From NCBI GenBank assembly GCA_964512995.1, contig CAZELM010000055.1, positions 1 to 25,212 of the forward strand: DNA of 25,212 bases. The letters are read 5' to 3'. The notes below the pieces were generated by a model, which saw nothing but the letters and a program-made list of their open reading frames with translations, did not search any database and was not told where the DNA came from. Of the stretch, positions 1 to 7,468 are shown one piece after another. The stretch comes from CAZELM01 sp964512995. Its GTDB lineage: Bacteria > CSSED10-310. Made by a program: the position numbers and the translations under genes. Each line of letters starts with the position of its first letter. The first letter of the stretch is position 1.

Positions 1-190
1 TATCCGTGGGTGTATTGGTCGGTGTGGGAGTTTCGGTGGGCGTATCCGTGGGTGTGTTTGTTGGCGTTCGAGTGGGTGTTGGAGTGTTGGTCGGGCGGGG
101 TGTAAAAGTCGGTGGCAGAGGGGTTGGAGTGAATGTCGGTGTCCGTGTCGGTGTAAGGGTCGGCGTGGGAGTTGGTGTTTCTTCGGTCAG
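1..190 (-). repeat. Thr/Pro-coding repeat tract of the truncated paralogue (continues past window edge)
   Basis: Short G/T-rich in-frame repeats (GTGGGTGT/GTCGGTGT variants) that translate on the minus strand as TPTPT, NTPT and DTPT. They are closely related to units at 1490-2015. The true extent is unknown because the tract reaches base 1. Confidence 0.8.
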
Positions 191-1252
191 AAATGTGAGA
201 TAGGTCGTTGGCGCACTGGTGTTCCGATACGTGGCTGTGATCCAGTTTTGACTTCGAGCGACATTCGATATCCGGACTTCATCGATAATTCCGTTGAACC
301 ATCGCGCTCCGGCGTGACCGCTGCCGATGCGCATATCTGCTGCCGGATTCACGTAGGTGAAACCATTGGTCATTGTGGCACCGACCTGGGTGGTGTTGTC
401 GAAGACTCGCGAATCGCCGGACTGACAACTCATGACCATGTACCGCCACGTTCCGGTGGGTGTCTGAGAGATGATGGGCAACGGAATCCATGAACTGCCA
501 TCCACATACAGTGCGATATTTCCTCCGGAATTCAATTGAAAATGCCCGAATCCTCCGCCAGTGCTGGAAACCATGGCCTGAAAATCCGGCATTGTTGTGG
601 AGACATATACCCAGGCTTCAATGGTCACCTGATTCCATGATGTTCCACCGAATGTCCCGGATAACGCAATGTAATCATCGCTTCCATCAAAACTGTCCGC
701 TCCGGCGATGATACCGGAAGCATTTTGATTCAAAGATCCCTGAGGCTGGCCATGATTCGCATGGGTTGTGGAGTCATAATGGGTGCCTGACGTTTCCTGG
801 AGATGCTGAACCATCATGAAGTTGCTGTCCCATACCGCGCTGCTGTTCTCCTGATTCGCCGCTGCCGGATTCCCGTAATACATGTAAATGATCGTGTTCG
901 TGGAGGCGGAAAGGAACGGGATTCCAACCCATGCCGCCAGTCGCTCCTGGCCGGATATCGCATTGAAAAAGTCGATCTCATGAGGCAGACGGGTCGCTCC
1001 ATCCGCTGCCGTAAACACGATATCATCTCCGTCCGTTTGTGCATTCGCAAACAGCGAGTTCGTTGCCGTTGTTATCGAAATCAGGACCGGGTAGTTCGAT
1101 AAATCCCCCGGTGTGATAGCGGATGAGATCGTGATCTGCTGACGATATTGCCAGTTCGAATCGTACCATGCCGCCTGAGTCGTTACGCAGAACAATACGA
1201 TCATTCCGGCTATCACCGGATAAATTGAGCGGAAAAATGTGTCATTTGCCAT
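1..1252 (-). CDS. Secreted DUF2341-LamG protein with Thr/Pro linker (3' end outside window)
   Basis: Open reading frame from the ATG at 1252-1250 running without a stop through the left edge; 417 residues are visible. Residues 1-28 form a signal peptide (Arg8, hydrophobic core VIAGMIVLFCV, likely cut after TQA). A DUF2341 module follows, starting at WYDSNWQYRQQI and including the MYYGNP signature. Next is a LamG/concanavalin-A-like region with FDGSDDYI near its start and DEVRISNVARS near its end. From about residue 350 it becomes a Thr/Pro repeat (TPTPTxTPT). It is a close paralogue of the upstream gene but lacks that protein's extra domain between LamG and linker. Only 2 nt separate the upstream stop (TAA 1257-1255) from this ATG, and the purine-rich AAAGGGA of the upstream 3' end can act as ribosome binding site, so the two are surely co-transcribed. 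Family knowledge: such proteins are exported, with LamG folds often binding glycans. A C-terminal anchor or dockerin probably lies beyond the edge, but that is inference. Confidence 0.85.
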   Translation of the reverse strand, partial: MANDTFFRSIYPVIAGMIVLFCVTTQAAWYDSNWQYRQQITISSAITPGDLSNYPVLISITTATNSLFANAQTDGDDIVFTAADGATRLPHEIDFFNAISGQERLAAWVGIPFLSASTNTIIYMYYGNPAAANQENSSAVWDSNFMMVQHLQETSGTHYDSTTHANHGQPQGSLNQNASGIIAGADSFDGSDDYIALSGTFGGTSWNQVTIEAWVYVSTTMPDFQAMVSSTGGGFGHFQLNSGGNIALYVDGSSWIPLPIISQTPTGTWRYMVMSCQSGDSRVFDNTTQVGATMTNGFTYVNPAADMRIGSGHAGARWFNGIIDEVRISNVARSQNWITATYRNTSAPTTYLTFLTEETPTPTPTLTPTRTPTFTPTPLPPTFTPRPTNTPTPTRTPTNTPTDTPTETPTPTNTPTD

Positions 1253-1254
1253 CG

Positions 1255-3546
1255 TTATAATCCCTTTCCAGCATCGGCACATTGACCCGAACCGAGTGCT
1301 GCGTAAAAGATCAACTGGGCATCACCGGATGAGACCGTACCATCACCATTACAATCGGCAGCGCAGTATTCTTCATCCGTCGGAATGATGGAACCGAGTG
1401 CAATATAGAATGCTAGCTGTGCATCCCCGGATGATAACACGCCGTTTCCATTGACATCTCCATCATGAACACAACTCGGGGTTGGGGTTGGCATGGGTGT
1501 GGGTGTGTCGGTTGGTGTCGGTGTATTGGTCGGCGTGTCCGTTGGTGTATTCGTAGGGGTTGGTGTCATTGTGGGTGTATCGGTGGGTGTTGGCGTGTCA
1601 GTGGGCGTACTGGTGGGTGTGTCTGTGGGAGTCGGTGTCATCGTGGGTGTATCCGTTGGAGTGTTCGTGGGAGTCGGTGTCATCGTGGGTGTATCCGTTG
1701 GAGTGTTCGTGGGAGTCGGTGTCAACGTCGGCGTGTCGGTTGGTGTATTGGTCGGCGTGTCCGTTGGAGTGGGTGTCATTGTGGGTGTGTCTGTGGGAGT
1801 TGCTGTATCCGTGGGCGTGCTGGTGGGTGTGTCCGTCGGAGTGGGTGTCATTGTGGGCGTATCCGTGGGGATGGCCGTTGGTGTTTCCGTGGGGGTGTTT
1901 GTAGGCGTCATTGTTGGTGTATTGGTTGGCGTTCGGGTCGATGTGGGTGGTCGCGGCGTATTTGTCGGCGGTAAGGGTGTTCGGGTCGGTGTATTCGTGG
2001 GTGTTGATGTCGGAGCCAGTGGAAATGTAAACGAATAGGGATCGTTCTGGGCGGTTGTTTCTGTGGATGTTTTTCCATTGCCATTATATATGTATGTTGC
2101 TGAATACCCCGTTCGTGTGACCAGGATATAGTATTGGATTGTGTCTTCCCATGTTGCCACACTATCGGGAATCGCTGCTCCCCAAAAATCATTATTGTTA
2201 TAGTTACATTCCCAGTTACAGATGCTGGAGGACCATGTTCCGGCTGTGGATTCGCGATAAAAGATCGTGACCGAGTCCGCTCCGCCGATGGGATAGATTC
2301 CAGTATGTATCCAGACCGATTGAAGCGGATTTGTGGGAGTTACCGGGACGCGCATGCTGGTCGTTGCGTTACAAGCTTCCAGACTGCTCGGTATATGCCA
2401 GCAGTTGACCATAGGCAACGGTGTCGGAGTGGGTGTCTGCGGGGTGTCGAATGTCAGGTATGAACCGGGAGATGATGTGATGCGATAGGTGGCTCGAACC
2501 CAGTCTGCGCTTCGCCCCACGTTCGAGATGCGCACTTCGTCGATATCGCCTGGCAGGCACCAGGACAGGTTGTAGAATTTTGCGATCAGGAGAGGCATGC
2601 CGAAATTCTGAATTTGCCCGGATGCCGCTCCGGAATCAACAAGGTTTCCATTGACATACATTGTTAATGTGGAGCCGGTGTAACTCACAGCCAGATGATA
2701 CCATGTGCCGACTGTCCAGAATCCCGGGCCGGTTCCCACGCCATAACTGCCGTTGGTTGTGGCGATGGAGAATCCGAACGAGCGTTGGGAAGTGGAGTAT
2801 TGATCGCCGGTCACGGCAAGCTGATACTGGTAATGGGGTGAGGTGTGAGACGTGTAAGATTTGTTGATGATCGGATCGAATCCACTTCCACCAAAGGACG
2901 CTGGCTTATACCAGGCCTCGACGGAAATCTGATCGGTTGGATTCAGCGACGCGGAATTGGGCATCTGTATGTAATCATCTGATCCGTCAAACCGGTCCGC
3001 TCCATCAATAACGCCCGTGATATTCTGATTCAGACTGCCGTAGGGTGTTCCATCGTTATTATTGGATGTTGAATCGTAATGGGTGCCGGAAGTTTCCTTG
3101 AGATGTTGCACCATGGCAAATCCGGAAACCCAGACGCTCTCGATACTTTGCTGATTGGATGCGGAGGGATTACCGTAGTACATAAAAATGATGGTATCCG
3201 AGGATGAGGATACCAGTGGGAATCGTACCCAGACAACGAGGTTTTCCTGGCCGGATGTAACAGAAAACGACTCAATCTCGTGAGCCAGTTTTGTGGTCCC
3301 ATCGGAGGCGGTAAACAGGATATCGTCGCCATCATTCTGGGAATAATCAAATACGGGATCAGCGGTGTTCGTTATGGTGATCAGAACAGGAAAGTCGGAT
3401 AAATCCGAGTCTGTCAATGATGCCGACAGGGCGATTTGCTGGCGGTATTGCCATGAGGGATTGTACCATTGCGCTTGGGCAGCCACACTCATCACCAGGC
3501 ATAATCCGGTGATGAATAGCGTGAAGTGGATAAATGATTTACTCAT
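1255..3546 (-). CDS. Secreted DUF2341-LamG protein with Thr/Pro linker and C-terminal dockerin-like domain
   Basis: 763 aa. Signal peptide at residues 1-26 (LFITGLCLVMSVAAQA). DUF2341 at about 27-140 (WYNPSWQYRQQI, MYYGNPSASNQ). LamG-type jelly roll at about 157-345 (FDGSDDYIQMP, SVEAWYKP, DEVRISNVGRS). An unrecognised beta-rich domain with several Cys lies at about 375-510. A Thr/Pro linker of roughly 175 residues follows (about 512-690). The C-terminus (about 692-757) carries two EF-hand-like loops, DVNGNGVLSSGD and DCNGDGTVSSGD, each followed by an AQLxFYxALG helix; this is the layout of a type I dockerin. The start is supported by AAGGAG (3559-3554, minus strand) 7 nt before ATG 3546. It is the first gene of a two-gene unit with the paralogue downstream. 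Role: probably glycan binding or surface attachment outside the cell. No catalytic domain is recognisable. It could be a T2SS substrate given the neighbouring operon; that is inference. Confidence 0.9.
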   Translation of the reverse strand: MSKSFIHFTLFITGLCLVMSVAAQAQWYNPSWQYRQQIALSASLTDSDLSDFPVLITITNTADPVFDYSQNDGDDILFTASDGTTKLAHEIESFSVTSGQENLVVWVRFPLVSSSSDTIIFMYYGNPSASNQQSIESVWVSGFAMVQHLKETSGTHYDSTSNNNDGTPYGSLNQNITGVIDGADRFDGSDDYIQMPNSASLNPTDQISVEAWYKPASFGGSGFDPIINKSYTSHTSPHYQYQLAVTGDQYSTSQRSFGFSIATTNGSYGVGTGPGFWTVGTWYHLAVSYTGSTLTMYVNGNLVDSGAASGQIQNFGMPLLIAKFYNLSWCLPGDIDEVRISNVGRSADWVRATYRITSSPGSYLTFDTPQTPTPTPLPMVNCWHIPSSLEACNATTSMRVPVTPTNPLQSVWIHTGIYPIGGADSVTIFYRESTAGTWSSSICNWECNYNNNDFWGAAIPDSVATWEDTIQYYILVTRTGYSATYIYNGNGKTSTETTAQNDPYSFTFPLAPTSTPTNTPTRTPLPPTNTPRPPTSTRTPTNTPTMTPTNTPTETPTAIPTDTPTMTPTPTDTPTSTPTDTATPTDTPTMTPTPTDTPTNTPTDTPTLTPTPTNTPTDTPTMTPTPTNTPTDTPTMTPTPTDTPTSTPTDTPTPTDTPTMTPTPTNTPTDTPTNTPTPTDTPTPMPTPTPSCVHDGDVNGNGVLSSGDAQLAFYIALGSIIPTDEEYCAADCNGDGTVSSGDAQLIFYAALGSGQCADAGKGL
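1490..2015 (-). repeat. Thr/Pro-coding minisatellite tract
   Basis: Degenerate tandem repeat of GTGGGTGT-like hexamer multiples on the plus strand, encoding xTPTxTPT on the minus strand. A 42-bp unit is repeated exactly: 1625-1666 equals 1667-1708, and the third copy diverges after about 15 nt. The unit codes for 14 residues and keeps the frame. The same type of unit forms the linker of the neighbouring paralogue at 1-190. Confidence 0.9.
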
Positions 3547-4209
3547 CCATAATCTCCTTATATTGTATCGTGTTATCTTCTTGCCAACTGGAATGTCTGA
3601 TATAAGAATTAGGGTCGATTCAATCTCTGACCACTAGAATAGCAAAATATCCACCAGCCTGCCAAGGATATGGAACTGAGATTCACTTCAAGATTATGTT
3701 CTGAGAGGGTGTTGACAGTGTCGTTTCTGGTGTTCCCGATGCATTTATATATCAGACAGAACAATTACTGGCATATTTCTTCTTTACACTCTCCCGCCGG
3801 GAGAGGGTCGTCGGCCGATCCAACACGTACGAATCCATCAACATGGCCGACGGGGGTGAGGGAGACAAGCCCAATGCTAAGGGAGGTTGGCGGGATTATG
3901 TTTATTGCTTCCGGGTATGGTCAATGAAAATGCTTGATTCCCGGACAGCTAACAGTTAAACCTGGTTACGTGGGCAGCGAGTGAGGAACTCGGTGATGAC
4001 TCATTACCCACATGTAACGGGATCGGTGATGTGAGCAGGATGGGAGATGGATGATGGAATCCAGGACCAATCAATAATCCGGCAAATCATGACTCAGAGG
4101 CGGAACGAAAGATATCCATCTTCCTACCGATTCCATTCATTTTGTGAAGGATGAAAAACGAGTTGAATAGGTTATAACAGGCGGTTTAAGATACAGGGAG
4201 CATTAAAAA
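3547..4209. other. Non-coding intergenic region between divergent genes
   Basis: About 660 bp lying between the minus-strand LamG gene and the plus-strand PPC gene. It holds the ribosome binding site of the minus gene at 3554-3559, a perfect palindrome at 3789-3805 and, close to the PPC gene, a weak promoter-like pair TTGAAT (4163-4168) and TAAGAT (4187-4192) with an 18-nt spacer. AGGGAG at 4195-4200 precedes the PPC start. No convincing protein is encoded in between; the largest frame (3670-3927) translates across the palindrome and has no ribosome binding site. Confidence 0.6.
3789..3805. repeat. Perfect 8-bp-arm palindrome (REP-like)
   Basis: Arms CTCTCCCG and CGGGAGAG around a single C. 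It resembles the short GC-rich palindromes dispersed in many bacterial genomes. There is no T-run on either side in the position needed for an intrinsic terminator, so a repeat or structural element is more likely than a terminator. Confidence 0.5.
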
Positions 4210-4635
4210 ATGGATTTTCAGAAGCAAGGTTCAATTTGGATCCTTCGATTGGATCCCGGTGATGAGATTGTGGAAACCATTAAAAAGTTTTGTTTCAGAT
4301 ACCGGATCAAACTGGGTACTGTGACAGGGATTGGTGCCGCAAACTCGGTGACATTGGGATTATTTGATGTTGAAACAAAGCAGTACTACTCCAAAATTCT
4401 GACTGGAGATCATGAAATAACGAATCTGACGGGAAATATTACTTCGATGAACAACGACATTTATCTCCATTTACATATCAGTGTGGGAGACAGATCTCAT
4501 TGCATGTACGGTGGTCACCTGAACTCGGCCGTGGTCAGCGCAACCTGTGAAATTTTCATCCATGAGATCAATGGTACGATATCGAGACGATTTAACGAGA
4601 AAGTCGGATTGAATTTACTGGAGTTCAATGGGTGA
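4210..4635 (+). CDS. PPC (DUF296) domain protein, putative DNA-binding
   Basis: 141 aa, almost entirely one PPC/DUF296 domain, which is the usual length for the stand-alone bacterial form. Recognisable features are GTVTGIGAANSVTLGLFD near residues 37-54, then LHLHISVGDRSHCMYGGHL at about 95-113 with the conserved His pair and the GGHL turn, followed by the AVVSATCEIFI strand. In this family the histidines bind a metal and the protein forms trimers; the AT-hook DNA-binding extension known from plants is absent. AGGGAG at 4195-4200 lies 9 nt before the ATG. It sits 51 nt upstream of gspC in the same direction and may be co-transcribed, but a functional link to secretion is unproven. The physiological role of bacterial members is poorly known. 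Confidence 0.85.
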   Translation: MDFQKQGSIWILRLDPGDEIVETIKKFCFRYRIKLGTVTGIGAANSVTLGLFDVETKQYYSKILTGDHEITNLTGNITSMNNDIYLHLHISVGDRSHCMYGGHLNSAVVSATCEIFIHEINGTISRRFNEKVGLNLLEFNG

Positions 4636-4648
4636 CAGGCAGCAGCCA

Positions 4649-4677
4649 TTGCAATCTGCCCCGCCCTCCTTTATATT
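4649..4677 (+). promoter_or_regulatory. Candidate sigma-70-type promoter before gspC
   Basis: TTGCAA (4649-4654), a 17-nt spacer, then TATATT (4672-4677). The -10 matches consensus at 5 of 6 positions and the -35 at 4 of 6. The predicted start of transcription would fall within a few bases of the gspC ATG (4687), implying a nearly leaderless message. This is a pattern match only. Confidence 0.3.
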
Positions 4678-4685
4678 CTGGCGGG
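4660..4685 (+). promoter_or_regulatory. Hairpin overlapping the gspC translation start region
   Basis: CCCGCC (4660-4665) pairs perfectly with GGCGGG (4680-4685) around a 14-nt loop. The right arm contains the only Shine-Dalgarno-like purines (GGCGGG) before the tandem ATGs at 4687 and 4690. In a read-through transcript from the PPC gene the stem would hide this site. It is not a terminator because no T-tract follows. Confidence 0.35.
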
Positions 4686-4686
4686 T

Positions 4687-5484
4687 ATGATGCAGCAATG
4701 GTTTGTTCATAGGCTCATCAATAGTCTCCTGATCATCGGGATCATCGGGATTGGATTCCATATCATTGGGGCGAACTATGTATCTGAATCGACTGAAACA
4801 GCGTTGTTTCGAACTGCAGCGCCTGAATCCGCAGCCCGACCGGAGGATGACTATCAGAAGCTGTCGATGTTATTTCAGGGAGCCAATCATACGATTGCAT
4901 CTCTGACACCCCAATCACGGAACCGCTGGGTCAGCCAATGGTATGGTATGGAACTCAAAGGCACTGTCGCCGGTGAACTGGCGGTGGTGCAGGATTTGAC
5001 ATCAGATCAGGAACGAGTGCTCCATATGGGCGAACGGCTGGGAGATGCAACGATCACCAGCATTCACCGGAACCGTATCGTTCTGGAAGGGAGTGCGGGG
5101 AGGGAAGAACTGATTCTTCCATCAGATGCTCGAACTTTCGATACATCATCGGAAAGCAGTGGAGATTTGCGGGTGATCCCCCGGAAAGATCTCCAGAAAT
5201 TGACGGAGCGTCTGGATCGGTTGGCAGAGGAAATCACGCTTCAGCCAATGCAGGATGCGGATGGCGATCTGCTGGGCTATCAAATTACCATGTTACGGCC
5301 CCAGGGTCTTCTGGCCCGGATGGGACTTCGCAAAAATGATATACTCCGCAATGTCAATTCCCAGAACCTGAGCACAATGGAAGATGTGTATCGTGTGCTA
5401 GAAGAGGCGATTCATGACACCGAGATCCGTTTATCCATCAGCAGAAACTCCCATGACATGCAGTTGGCTTACCAGATCCAATAG
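4687..5484 (+). CDS. gspC: T2SS inner-membrane PDZ protein GspC
   Basis: 265 aa bitopic inner-membrane protein. A short cytoplasmic N-terminus is followed by one membrane segment (about 12-30, SLLIIGIIGIGFHIIGANYV). A homology-region domain lies at about 90-145 (LKGTVAG..., ATITSIHRNRIVLEG), and a C-terminal PDZ domain at about 190-262 (GYQITMLRPQGLLARMGLRKNDILRNVN). This is the GspC layout and size. In T2SS, GspC links the inner-membrane assembly platform to the N0 domain of the secretin GspD and helps substrate selection through the PDZ. It is first in the gsp operon, 28 nt upstream of gspD. Either ATG 4687 or ATG 4690 could be the start; the ribosome site is weak and lies within a hairpin. 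Confidence 0.9.
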   Translation: MMQQWFVHRLINSLLIIGIIGIGFHIIGANYVSESTETALFRTAAPESAARPEDDYQKLSMLFQGANHTIASLTPQSRNRWVSQWYGMELKGTVAGELAVVQDLTSDQERVLHMGERLGDATITSIHRNRIVLEGSAGREELILPSDARTFDTSSESSGDLRVIPRKDLQKLTERLDRLAEEITLQPMQDADGDLLGYQITMLRPQGLLARMGLRKNDILRNVNSQNLSTMEDVYRVLEEAIHDTEIRLSISRNSHDMQLAYQIQ

Positions 5485-5512
5485 CCAACACAATGATCAA
5501 TCCGGCATCAGC

Positions 5513-7468
5513 ATGTGTTTCAGCGCATCGGGGAGACTGGGTCTGAGAGTAAGATTCCCGCTTTTTTATCAGGTGTTGATGCTATGCAGTCTGCTGGCCT
5601 TGCCTTTCAGTATCGCTGGTGCTGCAACTGGTGAACCCGCTGATCAGGGAGTCACATTCGATTTTGACAGCGTGGATATCCGGTCATTTATCAAAATTGT
5701 GAGTGAGATTACCGGCGAAAACTACGTGATTGATCCGTCCATCACTGGCAAGATCACGGTGACATCTCCGAGCCCGATCGCTCGGAGTGCTGTTCCGGAT
5801 GTGTTTCAGACAGTATTGGAGGTTTATGGATTCACATCGGTGTATGATGGGGGAATCGTAAAGATCGTCCCGTTCGGCCGTGCCAGACAATCGGGCATCC
5901 TGGGTGATTCGGAAACGGAAGGAATTCCTGGAAATGCCATGGAAACCCGGATTCTGACAGTGCAGACCGTGGATGTGAACGAGATCCGGAGCTTGCTTCA
6001 GCCATTATTGTCACCTGCTGGAACAGTTGCGGGAGTTCCGACCGCCGGAACAGTCATTGTTACGGATCTGGCACGGAATATGGCCCGTTTGACCGATCTG
6101 GTCCGATCATTGGATCAGGCCTCACCGGAACTGACACAGGATATCCGGCCTTTATCGTATGCAGATGCATCGGGCATCGCAGAAAGCCTGAATGCGCTGT
6201 TCTCCTCTCAGTCCGGCCGAAGCGGCATTCATCCGGTTATTGTCTCTGAACCCCGTTCCAACACGTTGCTGATCGTTGCTTCCAAACGGGATCTTGCAGC
6301 GATTCATGGACTGATCGGCAAACTGGATCAGCCATTGCCGGAGACTCGCCATGGGGTACGGGTGATCCGGCTGAAACACGCGGATGCCACGGCTGTCGCA
6401 GCCATTCTGAATGCTCAACTCGGTCAGGCAGTGCAAGCCGGAGAAACAAAAGAGGGGCGTCCGAATACATTCCGATCCGGTCTGCCCGTCTCCATCACAG
6501 CAGATCCGCATACCAATTCATTGGTCGTATCTGCTTCTCCCAAAGAATTCCAATCGATCGGAGATGTTGTCGCTGATCTGGACATTCCGCGCCGTCAGAT
6601 CCTGGTCGAAGCTCTGATTGTCGAGATCAGTTCCGATCGGACCAGGGATTTGGGAATGGAATGGCGTCTGACCGATCCAGTCGCGGATGGGGAGTTTCGG
6701 GGCGTCGGTGGAACCAATCTGTCTCCGGACGGATCTGCGGGAGCGATGCAGCAGACTGCATTGGATCCGTATCATCTGCCATCCGGGCTGGTGCTTGGGA
6801 TGGTCAAGGGCACCGTGACGTTCGGTGGTGTGGAGTTTGCCAATATCGGAGCGCTCGCTCGGGCTATGGAAAATGCCAGTGGTGTGAACATCCTGTCGAC
6901 ACCGCATCTGTTGACGCTGGAGAATGAGGAAGCGGAAATCATTGTCGGTGAAGAACGGCCATTCCTCAAAAGTTCGCAAACGACAGACAATGGAGCGGTG
7001 GTCAAGTCTTTTGAACTCAAAGATATCGGATTGACCTTGCGGATGACGCCTCGATCTACTCCCGATGGTCAGATCGTGATGAAGTTGTTCAATGAGATCA
7101 AGAATTTTGTAGCTGAAACGGATGTCGGAGCTGTTACCTCCACAAAGCGCCAGGCGAAAACAGCCATTCGTGTTAACAGTGGCCAGATGGTGGCGATTGG
7201 CGGACTGCTCAAAGAGGATCAGATACAGCGGAAGGCTCAGGTGCCCTGCCTGGGTGATATCCCGGGTCTGGGATGGCTGTTCAGAGCGAGTCGGAACTCC
7301 AATACCAAGACCAATCTGTTGATATTTATCTCCCCCTATCTGATCCGCGATGAAAAAGAGTTGGATGAACTCACAGAAAAATATAAATTACGGTTGTCCG
7401 GAAACATGTCCGGTCTGATCGGCACGGAAACACCATCCGCTGAATCAGACTCCCAAAAGGCAGAATGA
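5513..7468 (+). CDS. gspD: T2SS outer-membrane secretin GspD
   Basis: About 651 aa from ATG 5513. A signal peptide (residues 1-37: Arg-rich n-region, VLMLCSLLALPF core, cut near AGA) is followed by N0 (about 45-115, VTFDFDSVDIRSFIKIVSEITG), then three N1-N3 NolW-type domains (about 135-355, each ending in a xNxLxVxA/D strand) and the secretin beta-barrel (about 390-610). Secretin hallmarks are ILSTPHLLTLENEEAEIIVGE and VPCLGDIPGLGWLFR close to the end. It forms the outer-membrane channel of the T2SS. No pilotin-binding S-domain is obvious in the short tail. The reading frame extends upstream to ATG 5414, which has AAGAGG 6 nt ahead but would overlap gspC by 71 nt and give a 70-residue leader, so ATG 5513 fits the signal peptide better. 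The 3' end overlaps gspE by 4 nt. Confidence 0.93.
   Translation: MCFSASGRLGLRVRFPLFYQVLMLCSLLALPFSIAGAATGEPADQGVTFDFDSVDIRSFIKIVSEITGENYVIDPSITGKITVTSPSPIARSAVPDVFQTVLEVYGFTSVYDGGIVKIVPFGRARQSGILGDSETEGIPGNAMETRILTVQTVDVNEIRSLLQPLLSPAGTVAGVPTAGTVIVTDLARNMARLTDLVRSLDQASPELTQDIRPLSYADASGIAESLNALFSSQSGRSGIHPVIVSEPRSNTLLIVASKRDLAAIHGLIGKLDQPLPETRHGVRVIRLKHADATAVAAILNAQLGQAVQAGETKEGRPNTFRSGLPVSITADPHTNSLVVSASPKEFQSIGDVVADLDIPRRQILVEALIVEISSDRTRDLGMEWRLTDPVADGEFRGVGGTNLSPDGSAGAMQQTALDPYHLPSGLVLGMVKGTVTFGGVEFANIGALARAMENASGVNILSTPHLLTLENEEAEIIVGEERPFLKSSQTTDNGAVVKSFELKDIGLTLRMTPRSTPDGQIVMKLFNEIKNFVAETDVGAVTSTKRQAKTAIRVNSGQMVAIGGLLKEDQIQRKAQVPCLGDIPGLGWLFRASRNSNTKTNLLIFISPYLIRDEKELDELTEKYKLRLSGNMSGLIGTETPSAESDSQKAE

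Noticed and set aside
1..203. Possible CRISPR or tandem-array signal
   Set aside because: The repeats are short, contiguous, degenerate and in frame with a coding sequence; there are no unique spacers.
1465..2038. Plus-strand open frames rich in Val-Gly-Val or Trp-Gly-Cys
   Set aside because: They are antisense reads of the Thr/Pro-coding repeat, lack ribosome binding sites and have extreme, repetitive composition.
3712..3740. TTGACA resembling a -35 box
   Set aside because: No -10-like hexamer at 15-19 nt; the nearest TATAT is too far away.
3670..3927. 85-aa plus-strand open frame
   Set aside because: It translates through the palindrome, has no ribosome site and no recognisable protein features.
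5414..5512. Upstream start for gspD at ATG 5414
   Set aside because: A good purine-rich site precedes it, but it would overlap gspC by 71 nt and create an unusually long pre-signal leader; kept as an alternative in the gspD entry.
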